Origin: a bacterium
Lineage (GTDB): Bacteria; Verrucomicrobiota; Verrucomicrobiae; Limisphaerales; J093
NCBI GenBank assembly: GCA_021839785.1
Contig: JAKCAB010000391.1
Span: 1 to 21,741, forward strand
DNA: 21,741 nt
Direction: 5' to 3'
Part shown: piece by piece, positions 1 through 6,215 of the stretch
How the letters are laid out: each line of letters opens with the position of its first letter
Position numbering within the stretch: position 1 is the first letter of the stretch
Made by a program: the position numbers and the translations under genes
Notes under the pieces: model-generated
Databases searched by the model: none
What the model saw: the letters and a program-made list of their open reading frames with translations, nothing else
Told to the model about the DNA's origin: nothing

Positions 1-800
1 CGCTGGACCACCGCGGCCAGTTCCAGCGTGTCGGGCGCGAAGAACTCCAGGTAGTCCAGCCGGGCCGCCGGTTGGGTGGCGATGAGGCGGGCCAGGGCGG
101 GCTTGAGCTTCGCGGCGGGAATGCCGCGCCGGGTGGCGCGCACCCGCGCGTGCGCCTCTTGGATCGCGCGCCAAAGGATCGTCGCCTGCGATCGCTCCTC
201 GGCGGACAAATAGCGGTTGCGGGAACTCATGGCCAGCCCGTCCGGCTCGCGAACCGTCGGCACCACCACGATCTCGATCGGAAAGTGCAGGTCGCGGACC
301 ATGCGCTGGATCACCGCCGCCTGCTGGTAATCCTTGGCGCCAAACACCGCCACGTCCGGGAGCACCAGGTTGAACAATTTGGCGACCACGGTGGTGACGC
401 CGCGAAAATGGGTGGGCCGGGCGGCGCCTTCCATGCCGCGCGAGACCGCCTCTTCCACCACGTAGGTGCTGGCTTCGGCGCCGGCCGGCCGCGGGTACAT
501 CTCCGCGTCGGACGGCACAAACAACACATCCACGCCGGCGTCCCGGCAAAGGCGGGTGTCGCGGGCGAGGTCGCGCGGATATTTCGCGAGGTCTTCGTGC
601 GGCGCGAACTGGGTGGGGTTCACATAAACGCTCACCACCACCTGCCCTTTCGGGCCGACCCGCCGCCGCGCCGCGCGCACCAGGCTGATGTGCCCGTCGT
701 GCAAATAGCCCATCGTGGGGACAAAACCCACGCGCGTCCCAGCCTCGCGCCAACGCCGCGCCAACCGCTGCATCGCGGCCGCGGAATTCACCACTCGCAT
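1..800 (-). CDS. panC: Pantothenate synthetase (PanC), 3' end outside window
   Basis: PanC condenses pantoate and beta-alanine, using ATP, to pantothenate in coenzyme A synthesis in the cytoplasm. The minus-strand frame opens at ATG 800-798 (MRVVNSAAAMQRL) and stays open to base 1, giving about 266 residues. Bacterial PanC is usually about 280 residues, so only a short C-terminal piece is missing. Family motifs are visible: VPTMGYLHDGHISLV with the HxGH nucleotide-binding histidines at about residues 34 and 37, FGAKDYQQ in the middle, and SSRNRYLS as the KMSKS-like loop. No convincing Shine-Dalgarno sequence precedes the start. The LemA gene ends 88 nt upstream on the same strand, so co-transcription is possible but not shown. 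Confidence 0.95.
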   Translation of the reverse strand, partial: MRVVNSAAAMQRLARRWREAGTRVGFVPTMGYLHDGHISLVRAARRRVGPKGQVVVSVYVNPTQFAPHEDLAKYPRDLARDTRLCRDAGVDVLFVPSDAEMYPRPAGAEASTYVVEEAVSRGMEGAARPTHFRGVTTVVAKLFNLVLPDVAVFGAKDYQQAAVIQRMVRDLHFPIEIVVVPTVREPDGLAMSSRNRYLSAEERSQATILWRAIQEAHARVRATRRGIPAAKLKPALARLIATQPAARLDYLEFFAPDTLELAAVVQ

Positions 801-888
801 GGGCTTAAGTTGCGACCGGTCGGGCTGTTCGATCAATCGGAATTACGCGCCGGGCCTGCGGACGCCGGCTGGCAAACCGCCCTTGGGG

Positions 889-1449
889 TCACGCGAACTC
901 CACGTCCGGCACCTCCGCCACCGAAGGCGGCACGCTGAAGAACTCCGCGGGCGGGAAGTTGAACATGCCGGCCACGAGGCTGCTCGGAAACGTTTCGCGG
1001 CGGTTCCGGTAATCACGCACGTTGCCGTTGTAAAATCGGCGCGCCGCCTGGATGCGGTCCTCGGTGTTGACCAGCTCGCGCTGGAGTTGCAAGAAGTGCT
1101 GGTCGGCCTTGAGTTGCGGATAATTCTCCACCACCGCGTAAAGTTGCTTGAGCGCGCCCACCAACTCGATTTCGTCCCGCGCCTGCTCGCCCACCGGTCC
1201 TTGGTTGGCGAAACAGCGGTTGCGCAACTCGGTCACGCGCTCCAGCACCTCGCGCTCGTGCGCGGCGTAGCCTTTGACGGTGGCGACCAGATTGGGGATG
1301 AGGTCGTACCGGCGTTTCAATTCCGTGTCCACGTTGCTCCACGACTCGGCGATGTAGTTGCGCAGGCCGACCAAGCCGTTGTACTGGACGACCACGTAAA
1401 TCAGCGGCACCAACACGACGGCAGCGAGAATGATCAGGGCGGGTGTCAT
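889..1449 (-). CDS. lemA: LemA family protein
   Basis: A LemA-family protein of 186 residues. One N-terminal membrane segment (about residues 3-20, LIILAAVVLVPLIYVVV) is followed by the typical LemA core: YNGLVGLRNYIAESWSNVD, LKRRYDLIPNLVATVKGYA, a long helical region, then RIQAARRFYNGNVRDYN-like sequence (here RDYRNRRETFPSSLVAG). LemA proteins are envelope proteins with a large, mostly helical soluble domain; their biochemical role is unsettled. The start is ATG 1449-1447, which overlaps the stop of the upstream gene by 4 nt (ATGA). That indicates translational coupling and one operon. A longer reading of the frame, to 1776, would run through the upstream gene and is rejected. Confidence 0.93.
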   Translation of the reverse strand: MTPALIILAAVVLVPLIYVVVQYNGLVGLRNYIAESWSNVDTELKRRYDLIPNLVATVKGYAAHEREVLERVTELRNRCFANQGPVGEQARDEIELVGALKQLYAVVENYPQLKADQHFLQLQRELVNTEDRIQAARRFYNGNVRDYRNRRETFPSSLVAGMFNFPPAEFFSVPPSVAEVPDVEFA

Positions 1450-2129
1450 GTTCCAACCGGGTTGAAGAGATACTCCGGGAGCAAGGCGCGAATTTCCAGC
1501 AAGCGGCGGAGATTGCGTTCGATCTCGGACGCCGCGAGCCGCTGGCCGAATCCCAGCGCCACCACGCTGGACTCGAATTCCAGGCTCAGGTCGTCGTTTG
1601 CCAGCAAGTACTCCATGAAACGCGGGTGGCAGATGTCGTACGCGAAGCGTTTGTCGCGGGAGCGCACGCAAAACTTGCGGGAAAACTCGGCCGACTCGAA
1701 GTCGATGTCGTCGTACCCGAACGCTTGGGCCAGCTTGGAGAAAAGCCCTTCGCGGCCGATGACCAACTCCGGGCATGGCCGCGGCAGGAACAAGATGAAG
1801 AACGAAAAATGGTGATGGTGCGTCTGCCGGTTACCCTTCGAATCCGTGGAGTGGGTCTCGTAATGGTAGTCGAACGCCAGCACCTCCTGGCCTTGGTAGG
1901 CGCCACTGAGCACATTGAAGGCATAGCGGTTGTCACCTTGGCGGAGCTTGTTCAGAAACGAGAAGCGGTCTGCCAGGCCATAGTCCTTGTCCGGGTTGAA
2001 GGCCAAGCCCAGCCGTTCCGCGAGCAGCCGCATGGCCTCGCGGCGTTTCCGGGCGGCGATGAGGGAGCCGATCACGGCGACGACCATCAGCAGCGCCACG
2101 AGCACAAAGATGATCAGGCCCGGTTCCAT
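1446..2129 (-). CDS. Membrane-anchored protein of unknown function, partner of LemA
   Basis: A 227-residue protein starting MEPGLIIFVLVALLMVVAV. One N-terminal membrane helix (about residues 4-26) is followed by a basic stop (AARKRRE) and a soluble domain containing LLAERLGLAFNPDKDYGLADRF, a histidine-rich turn (THHHHFSFF), VIGREGLFSKLAQAFGYDDIDFES and LRRLLEIRALLPEYLF. The pattern of a helix plus an alpha/beta domain that begins by comparing a stored field (LAF.PD...) resembles uncharacterised DUF3137-like proteins often found beside LemA, but I cannot confirm that family. It overlaps lemA by 4 nt and lies upstream, so the two proteins are probably made together and may act together at the membrane. 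The palindrome at 2292-2307 is the best control-site candidate. Confidence 0.8.
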   Translation of the reverse strand: MEPGLIIFVLVALLMVVAVIGSLIAARKRREAMRLLAERLGLAFNPDKDYGLADRFSFLNKLRQGDNRYAFNVLSGAYQGQEVLAFDYHYETHSTDSKGNRQTHHHHFSFFILFLPRPCPELVIGREGLFSKLAQAFGYDDIDFESAEFSRKFCVRSRDKRFAYDICHPRFMEYLLANDDLSLEFESSVVALGFGQRLAASEIERNLRRLLEIRALLPEYLFNPVGT

Positions 2130-2284
2130 GACAGCGCCAGTGGCTTACCCGCCGGGCGGTGGCTTGGCCAGAAAATTGCGCGGTCGCCCGGGCGGGCGGG
2201 GGCCTCCCAGTGTTTGGCGCGCGACAGGCGGGGCGCCGAACCGGGCGGGCGGGGGCGTTCGCCTATCCAGTTTTCCCAATGGCG

Positions 2285-2315
2285 CATTTTTTGTCGCAAT
2301 TGCGACATTTTTTGT
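2285..2315. promoter_or_regulatory. Operator-like 16-bp palindrome flanked by direct repeats
   Basis: Bases 2292-2307 read TGTCGCAATTGCGACA, a perfect 16-bp palindrome. A 10-bp sequence, CATTTTTTGT, occurs at 2285-2294 and again at 2306-2315, starting 21 bp later, about two helical turns. The site lies in the 308-bp gap (2130-2437) between the end of the cation transporter gene and the start of the LemA-partner gene, both on minus. It is therefore about 160-185 nt upstream of the lemA operon start. A dimeric repressor or activator site is the simplest reading; its protein is unknown. I see no gene in the rest of the gap, which is GC-rich. Confidence 0.5.
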
Positions 2316-2437
2316 ACCATGCGGCGCCGCCACCATCAGTTTTCCACGGACGGGGTAACGGCCTGGCCGATCCGGCTGTTGGCAAGCGATCGAGTCCTTG
2401 AGCCGCGGCCAGAAATTGAGATGCGCCACGGGCGCGT

Positions 2438-3361
2438 TCACGCCCGCTGGCGATCGTGTGCCTCGTCGTGGTCGTCCGCCGGTTCCAGATGCGTGGTGAC
2501 GTGCGCGCCAGGTTCGATGCCCCGCTCCACTGCCCCCTCGATTTCGGTCGCGATCGCATGGGCGTCGCTCAGCGAAAATCCTTTCGGAAACAACAGGTGC
2601 ACTTCCACCCAATGGCGGTCGCCCGCGTTGCGGTGCCGCAGGCCGTGGAACTCGATGCCGTGCCGCGCCGTATGCTCCGCCAGCAGCGCCGTCAGCCGCT
2701 CGTGGACCGCCGGATCCGCGGTGTCCATCAACCCGCTCATGCTCTGGCGCATCAAGCCATACCCCGACCACAGGATGTTCAGGGCCAGCACAATCGCGCA
2801 GATTGGGTCCCACGGCAGCCAGCCGGTCAAATACGTCAAGCCCAGTGCCAGCACCACACCCAGACTGGTCCACACGTCGGTGAGGACATGCTTGCCATTG
2901 GCTTCGAGGATGAGCGACTTGCGCTTCCTGCCCAGCCACACCAGATAGCCGCCCAGCGCGCCGTTGATCGCCGCCGCCAGCGCCGTGAGCAACGTCCCCC
3001 AGCCCAGATGCTCAAGCGTCAAGCCCCCCAGCCACTCCGCCACCGCCCTGTAAATGATGTACAGCGCGGCAATGACGATCATCGCGCCTTCAAAACCGGC
3101 GGAGAAAAAACTGATCTTGGCGTGGCCGTATGGGTGATCCGCGTCCGCCGGCTTGTCCGTGAGCCGGAGACTGTACGCAGCGAAGGCGACCGCAATGATG
3201 TGGACCACCGACTCGGCGGCGTCGCTCAGGATCGCCGACGATCCGGTCACCGCGAACGCGCCCCATTTCAGGAGCAGCATGACCACGCCCGTCCCGAGCG
3301 ACAGATTCATGGCGAATCGCAATTCCTTCCGTCTTGGCGCTGGCTGTTTCCGCTGCAGCAT
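2438..3361 (-). CDS. Cation diffusion facilitator (CDF) family transporter
   Basis: A proton-coupled efflux transporter for divalent metals in the cytoplasmic membrane; which metal cannot be told. From ATG 3361-3359 (MLQRKQPAPRRKELRFAMNL) the protein has 307 residues with a basic N-terminus, about six hydrophobic segments and a soluble C-terminal domain rich in His (GLRHRNAGDRHWVEVHLLF; final HDEAHDRQRA). The first CDF signature is SSAILSDAAESVVHIIA (about residues 41-57). The second metal-site helix carries HVLTDVWTSLGVV with the HxxxD pair. In the first helix the usual ligand spacing is filled by Glu (about 50) and His (about 54) rather than His and Asp, a variant that may reflect a different metal preference. 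A longer in-frame start at 3493 adds 44 residues unlike the family. Confidence 0.9.
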   Translation of the reverse strand: MLQRKQPAPRRKELRFAMNLSLGTGVVMLLLKWGAFAVTGSSAILSDAAESVVHIIAVAFAAYSLRLTDKPADADHPYGHAKISFFSAGFEGAMIVIAALYIIYRAVAEWLGGLTLEHLGWGTLLTALAAAINGALGGYLVWLGRKRKSLILEANGKHVLTDVWTSLGVVLALGLTYLTGWLPWDPICAIVLALNILWSGYGLMRQSMSGLMDTADPAVHERLTALLAEHTARHGIEFHGLRHRNAGDRHWVEVHLLFPKGFSLSDAHAIATEIEGAVERGIEPGAHVTTHLEPADDHDEAHDRQRA

Positions 3362-3540
3362 CGCGGTCGATTTTGGCAGGCCGTGGCCGAGCCGTCGAAC
3401 ACAACCCGACCCTCCCGACGCGCTGGCGTAGTTTTGACAACCGCCAGCTCGAACTTGGAAACGCTTCGTGCTCGTCTCGCCTATGGCCGACACGACGAAC
3501 GTATCGAAATCCGCTGCCGGTCGGCGGATTGGTCCATCGC

Positions 3541-3709
3541 CTCAATCCGGCCTGATGGGCCAGTAGCCGCCCGCTGGTGTTCAACAGCTGGACAGCCTGC
3601 TTCTTGAACTCCAGATCGTGGAGCGTTCGGTTCGGTTTTGCATTCGTGGACATGGCGGATTCTTTTTCTCGGTTTCTCCGCCCCCGTCCACCCTATCGGG
3701 GGAAGCTCA
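3541..3709 (-). mobile_element. Remnant of an IS3-family insertion sequence (one end plus start of orfA)
   Basis: On the minus strand, an ATG at 3653-3651 opens MSTNAKPNRTLHDLEFKKQAVQLL followed by NTSGRLLAHQAGL. This matches the N-terminus of IS3-type OrfA transposases (RTF..EFK..AV.L....G....A..LG), the start of their helix-turn-helix. Homology stops near 3541, before the helix-turn-helix is complete, so the transposase is dead. Upstream, bases 3709 down to about 3686 read TGAGCTTCCCCCGATAGGGT then GGAC, resembling the TGA..TGCCCCC..GTGGAC ends of IS3-family elements. I read this as the left end of the element followed by its first gene, with the rest deleted. The missing right end and lack of a checkable target duplication limit certainty. 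Confidence 0.6.
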
Positions 3710-3877
3710 TTCCTTGACTCCATCTTGAAGCCGCACATTCGGTCTATTGACTGTCCTGAAGTATCCTGTCCCAGTTTGCTTCGTCCAGCGAATGGCGAAT
3801 TTCGGGATTATGTGACTCTCCCGGAGTTCCGTCACTCGCTGGCACAGCTTGCATTGGTTTACGACTGGCAAGCTCAT
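3707..3877 (-). pseudogene. Truncated HNH-like zinc protein (N-terminal 56 residues)
   Basis: ATG 3877-3875 opens a 56-codon frame on minus. It begins MSLPVVNQCKLCQRVTELRE and contains SHIIPKFAIRWTK, TGTGYFR and NRPNVRLQDGVKE. A CxxC zinc knuckle (C9, C12) followed by SHIIPKF..W.K.T..TGY.R....NPN.R.QDG.K is, from memory, a conserved N-terminus of an uncharacterised family of HNH-like proteins about 250-300 residues long. The frame stops directly after the conserved QDG.KE stretch, and the stop TGA (3709-3707) is the first triplet of the IS3-like end. An insertion therefore seems to have cut the gene and supplied its stop. The product lacks the second zinc knuckle expected downstream, so it is probably inactive. 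Confidence 0.6.
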
Positions 3878-4125
3878 GCGGCTGCCCCGATAGCGCGTCC
3901 CACTTGCCTACCGGAGCAAATACTTGCCGGATGCTTCGAACATCATTTCTTCCAATGGGCGGCGGTGTACCGCGTGTTCGCCAAGTCTCAGCATCGCGCC
4001 TACAGGTGGCAAGAGGCGGGTGCCCTGAACACTGCTTCGTCCAGAGCGGTCTGCGGGGGCGGTTCGTCGATTCGTGAAATCGCTCGCGACCTTGCGCTCC
4101 AGGCCCGCCCCAGCCGCCTGCGGCG
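3878..4125. other. Unassigned stretch in the decayed accessory region
   Basis: About 250 bp between the HNH fragment and the heptad array. A short minus-strand frame ends at 3908 (MLRLGEHAVHRRPLEEMM then FEASGKYLLR), 30 nt upstream of the HNH start. It looks protein-like in composition, but I do not recognise it. Plus-strand readings through here also cross the IS, HNH and TIR remnants and are not credible. It may be the tail of another broken gene. Confidence 0.3.
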
Positions 4126-4160
4126 GAAATCCGAAGTCCGAAAGCCGAAATCCGAAATCA
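4126..4160. repeat. Array of five 7-nt repeats (GAAATCC type)
   Basis: Five heptads in a row on plus: GAAATCC (4126), GAAGTCC (4133), GAAAGCC (4140), GAAATCC (4147) and GAAATCA (4154). Such heptad arrays are a form of short tandemly repeated repetitive sequence. The array directly abuts the truncated TIR fragment at 4161-4267. Read on minus, it encodes the low-complexity FDFGFRLSDFGF tail of that fragment. A related inverted pair lies at 7522-7653. Confidence 0.75.
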
Positions 4161-4267
4161 AATTGACGCAGCCCCGCCGCCAGCCGCCGTTCCACCCGCC
4201 GCCGCACCCGCGGCTTGTCTGCCGCATTGTGGCCCAGGAAGACATCGTATTGGAATTCCATGTTCAT
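4161..4267 (-). pseudogene. TIR-domain gene fragment (copy B)
   Basis: From ATG 4267-4265 on minus the sequence reads MNMEFQYDVFLGHNAADKPR then VRRRVERRLAAGLR. This matches residues 1-34 of the intact TIR protein at 4456-5289 (MSAEFQYDVFLSHNAADKPR then VRKLAEQLKRAGLR). DNA identity over the first 55-60 bases is very high. After AGLR the TIR sequence ends and the GAAATCC heptad array begins. There is no sign of the missing domain on the far side. It is a truncated duplicate with no catalytic region, so not expected to be an active enzyme. A longer in-frame start exists at 4285. Confidence 0.75.
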
Positions 4268-4290
4268 GGTTGGTCTTTCTGACAAGATTC

Positions 4291-4362
4291 ACAGGATGGA
4301 CAGGATGGAAGGCAAAGCCGGTCTGCCAGCTTCCGCCATCCTGTAGTTCCTGTTCATCCTGT
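4291..4362. repeat. Inverted pair of 9-nt repeat arrays (ACAGGATGG type)
   Basis: ACAGGATGG occurs twice in tandem at 4291-4308. The inverted arm at 4336-4362 carries three 9-nt units (CCATCCTGT, AGTTCCTGT, TCATCCTGT). The arms can fold into a hairpin with a loop of about 27 nt. It sits exactly between two truncated TIR fragments. Similar CAGGATG arrays are, as I recall, dispersed in intergenic DNA of verrucomicrobia and neighbouring phyla; that is memory, not something shown here. Confidence 0.7.
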
Positions 4363-4444
4363 TCAATCTCGTCGCCCGCCGCCCCACCCTCGGCTTGCCC
4401 GCCACGTTGTGGCTCAGGAAAACGTCGTCGTGGAAACCGCTCAC
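4363..4444 (-). pseudogene. TIR-domain gene fragment (copy C)
   Basis: Starting at GTG 4444-4442, minus, the reading is VSGFHDDVFLSHNVAGKPRV followed by GRRATRL. This aligns with the first 27 or so residues of the intact TIR protein (MSAEFQYDVFLSHNAADKPR), one codon shorter. The sequence then runs into the right arm of the 9-nt repeat pair (encoding NRMNRNYRM). It begins only 11 nt after the stop of the intact TIR gene, in the same orientation, so it looks like the start of a second, tandem TIR gene that lost everything past its first helix. Confidence 0.7.
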
Positions 4445-4455
4445 CTGGGTCCTCT

Positions 4456-5289
4456 CTACTTCCCCCTCCACCCGTAGCGGCGCGGCTCAGCGGTCCGCTT
4501 GGCCGTGAATTCCGCCACGCCGTCAGCGTCCTGAATCAAGCCGTGCAGGACCTCCCCCACGATCTTGGCATGCCAGTGGATCGTGACTTCCTGGCTGGAG
4601 AAGTTGGGAACGTGCCGCGTGGTGAACGAAAGGGTGTCGCCCTCGATCTTCCCCTCCACGACGGCGCCGTTCCCCGCCGGGTACGACACGGAGCCAAGCA
4701 CCAGATTGTCGAACGTCTTGAAGGTCAGGTAAACCTCGTACGGCTCGCCACGTTCCTGCCGTGCCGTGGCGGTCCAGTGCCCGGCCAGTTGAAACGGCGA
4801 AGACGACTTCGGAGTTGGCGTCTGGTTCTGGCGCGAGCCGGTCCGAACGTCGCTTGCCAGCTTGCGACGCGATTTCGGTTTGGCCAAGGACTGGCAGACA
4901 TTCACCAGTTGGTTGAACACCGCGTCGGACTCGGTTCGAAAATCGAGATATCTGTATCGCCGCAGGGTGTCCGGGAGCTTGCAATCAGCCAGCAAGAGAG
5001 GAACGAAACGGCGATCCTTGTTCGCCGGATCGCGAAACAGCACGGTGCTGCGCTCCAGCCCCACCCAGTCCGAGCCCAGCGCCGCCGGCGACAGGCAGAG
5101 CACCAGCGCGCGCGACGTCTCCAGCCCGCGCTCGATGGCCAGGTAAATGTCGTCCCCCGGCTGGATGACCCATTCGTCGAACCACACCCGCAGCCCGGCC
5201 CGTTTCAACTGCTCGGCGAGTTTGCGCACTCGCGGCTTGTCCGCCGCATTGTGGCTCAGGAAGACATCGTATTGGAATTCCGCGCTCAT
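4456..5289 (-). CDS. TIR-domain protein with a C-terminal beta-rich domain
   Basis: A 277-residue protein. Residues 5-118 form a TIR domain: EFQYDVFLSHNAADKPRVRK (strand A and BB-side helix), AGLRVWFDEWVIQPGDDIYL, ALVLCLSPAALGSDWVGLE and RFVPLLLADCKLP. The SDWVGLE motif puts a glutamate at residue 79, where catalytic TIR NADases carry theirs. A basic, Ser/Thr-rich linker (136-165) leads to a second domain (166-270) starting FQLAGHWTATARQ, with alternating hydrophobic strands and repeated GxVxG-type turns. It resembles small lipocalin-like beta barrels, but I cannot name the family. Bacterial TIR proteins commonly cleave NAD in antiviral or stress responses, so an NADase effector with a ligand-sensing C-terminal part is a reasonable inference. 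There is no signal peptide. It starts 9 nt after the vapC stop, suggesting an operon. Confidence 0.85.
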   Translation of the reverse strand: MSAEFQYDVFLSHNAADKPRVRKLAEQLKRAGLRVWFDEWVIQPGDDIYLAIERGLETSRALVLCLSPAALGSDWVGLERSTVLFRDPANKDRRFVPLLLADCKLPDTLRRYRYLDFRTESDAVFNQLVNVCQSLAKPKSRRKLASDVRTGSRQNQTPTPKSSSPFQLAGHWTATARQERGEPYEVYLTFKTFDNLVLGSVSYPAGNGAVVEGKIEGDTLSFTTRHVPNFSSQEVTIHWHAKIVGEVLHGLIQDADGVAEFTAKRTAEPRRYGWRGK

Positions 5290-5298
5290 GCCGATGGA

Positions 5299-5694
5299 TC
5301 AAAGCGGATTCTGCGCTATGCCTGCCGCCCACGACTTTCGGCAGAGGCCGTCGTCGAGGGTGGCCAGCTTGAGGCCGTGGGCACGAGCGAGTTCGACGAA
5401 GTAGGCGTCGGTCACGTCGGCATGGCTGGCCAGGGTGGGCAGTTTGGCGACCGGTAGGTCGGCGCTGACAAAACGGGCTTGTTTGCGGGAGCTGATGTTG
5501 GCCAGCGCGGCCTGGGCATCCGCGAAGGTCGCACGATAGCCCGGACTCAGGCTGACCCGGAGAAACCCCAATTCCGAGAGCGGACAGAGGGCGAAATCCG
5601 CTTGGGCCTCCAGCCAAGCGCGGGCGACCGAATGTTTCGCGTGGGTGCTCCACCCGCAGGCGAGCAGGAAGTTGACGTCGAGCAGATAGCTCAT
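5299..5694 (-). CDS. vapC: PIN-domain ribonuclease toxin, VapC type
   Basis: VapC toxins are Mg-dependent RNases, usually held inactive by a VapB antitoxin. The 131-residue product begins MSYLLDVNFLLACGW and has the PIN acidic residues D6 (LLDVN), E41 (PLSELGFLR), D96 (DVTDAYFVELA) and D114 (LATLDDGL). Length and motif spacing are normal, so it looks intact. Its ATG overlaps the vapB stop by 4 nt (ATGA), the usual coupling of antitoxin before toxin. The TIR gene follows 9 nt downstream, which is not standard for vapBC and suggests that both may be read from the VapB-controlled promoter. Confidence 0.92.
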   Translation of the reverse strand: MSYLLDVNFLLACGWSTHAKHSVARAWLEAQADFALCPLSELGFLRVSLSPGYRATFADAQAALANISSRKQARFVSADLPVAKLPTLASHADVTDAYFVELARAHGLKLATLDDGLCRKSWAAGIAQNPL

Positions 5695-5939
5695 GGGAAA
5701 TCAGCCAAAAGAGCTTTGACCACCTCCGGGGTCATCGGCGGCGCGCCGGGCGGGGCGGCCAGGACTTTGCGCCCGTGTTTCTCCATCAGTCGGGCTGGTC
5801 TCGATTGCTCGCGTTGGAGGACGAGTTTCTCGCCCTCGATCGCGAACGAGATTTTGTCGCCCGGCTGGAGATGCAGGGCCTTGCGGAACCGGTGGGGGAT
5901 GACCAACTGGCCATTGGTGGACAGCGTTGCCGTGCTCAT
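5691..5939 (-). CDS. vapB: AbrB/MazE-fold antitoxin, VapB type
   Basis: An 82-residue protein starting MSTATLSTNGQLVIPHRFRK. Residues 3-50 are a SpoVT/AbrB swapped-hairpin DNA-binding domain (NGQLVIPHRFRKALHLQPGD, then KISFAIEGEKLVLQRE). The C-terminal part (PPMTPEVVKALLADFP) is the likely toxin-neutralising tail. VapB antitoxins bind and inactivate VapC and repress their own promoter. The promoter should lie just upstream, in 5940-6050. The 4-nt overlap with vapC supports a functional pair. Confidence 0.9.
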   Translation of the reverse strand: MSTATLSTNGQLVIPHRFRKALHLQPGDKISFAIEGEKLVLQREQSRPARLMEKHGRKVLAAPPGAPPMTPEVVKALLADFP

Positions 5940-6048
5940 GTCGAGAGTCTTACCTGTCTTACGCTGGGTTTCAAGGCGTTTCCTTTAGGCTTCGATCGGT
6001 GGGCAGCAGAAGGCGGTAACGAGATGAAGCGGCAATCGGCGTCGGCCG

Positions 6049-6078
6049 GTTGCGAAGGGGCAAGCTGCCCGTCGCAAC
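6049..6078. terminator. Strong hairpin between kbl and vapB (possible terminator)
   Basis: GTTGCGA (6049-6055) pairs with TCGCAAC (6072-6078), and inside them GGGCA (6058-6062) pairs with TGCCC (6066-6070) around a 3-nt loop, giving 12 pairs. A second stem, GGCGGG/CCCGCC, lies at 6115-6137. Both sit in the gap 5940-6215, after kbl and before vapB, which are read the same way. Neither has a run of Ts on the minus strand, so intrinsic termination is uncertain. I see no gene in the gap. Confidence 0.4.
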
Positions 6079-6215
6079 GGTGCTGCGCTCCCAACCCACC
6101 ACAACAAGGTGCCAGGCGGGCCACAACCCGTCCCGCCTTCGGCGCCGCGCAGGCGTCGGCGAATTTGTGCCAGGCCGGCGCCAGGCTTTTCGCAGCGCCA
6201 GTTTCCTGGCTCGAA

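Noticed and set aside
2438..2470. Hairpin at the end of the cation transporter gene (GGGCG...CGCGCCC) as terminator
   Set aside because: The stem is bulged and there is no T-run after it.
4126..4160. Heptad array as a CRISPR array
   Set aside because: Repeat units are 7 nt with no spacers and no cas genes nearby.
3638..4282. Plus-strand open frame through the accessory patch
   Set aside because: It crosses the IS remnant, the HNH fragment, the heptad array and a TIR fragment on the opposite strand, and its translation has no recognisable domain.
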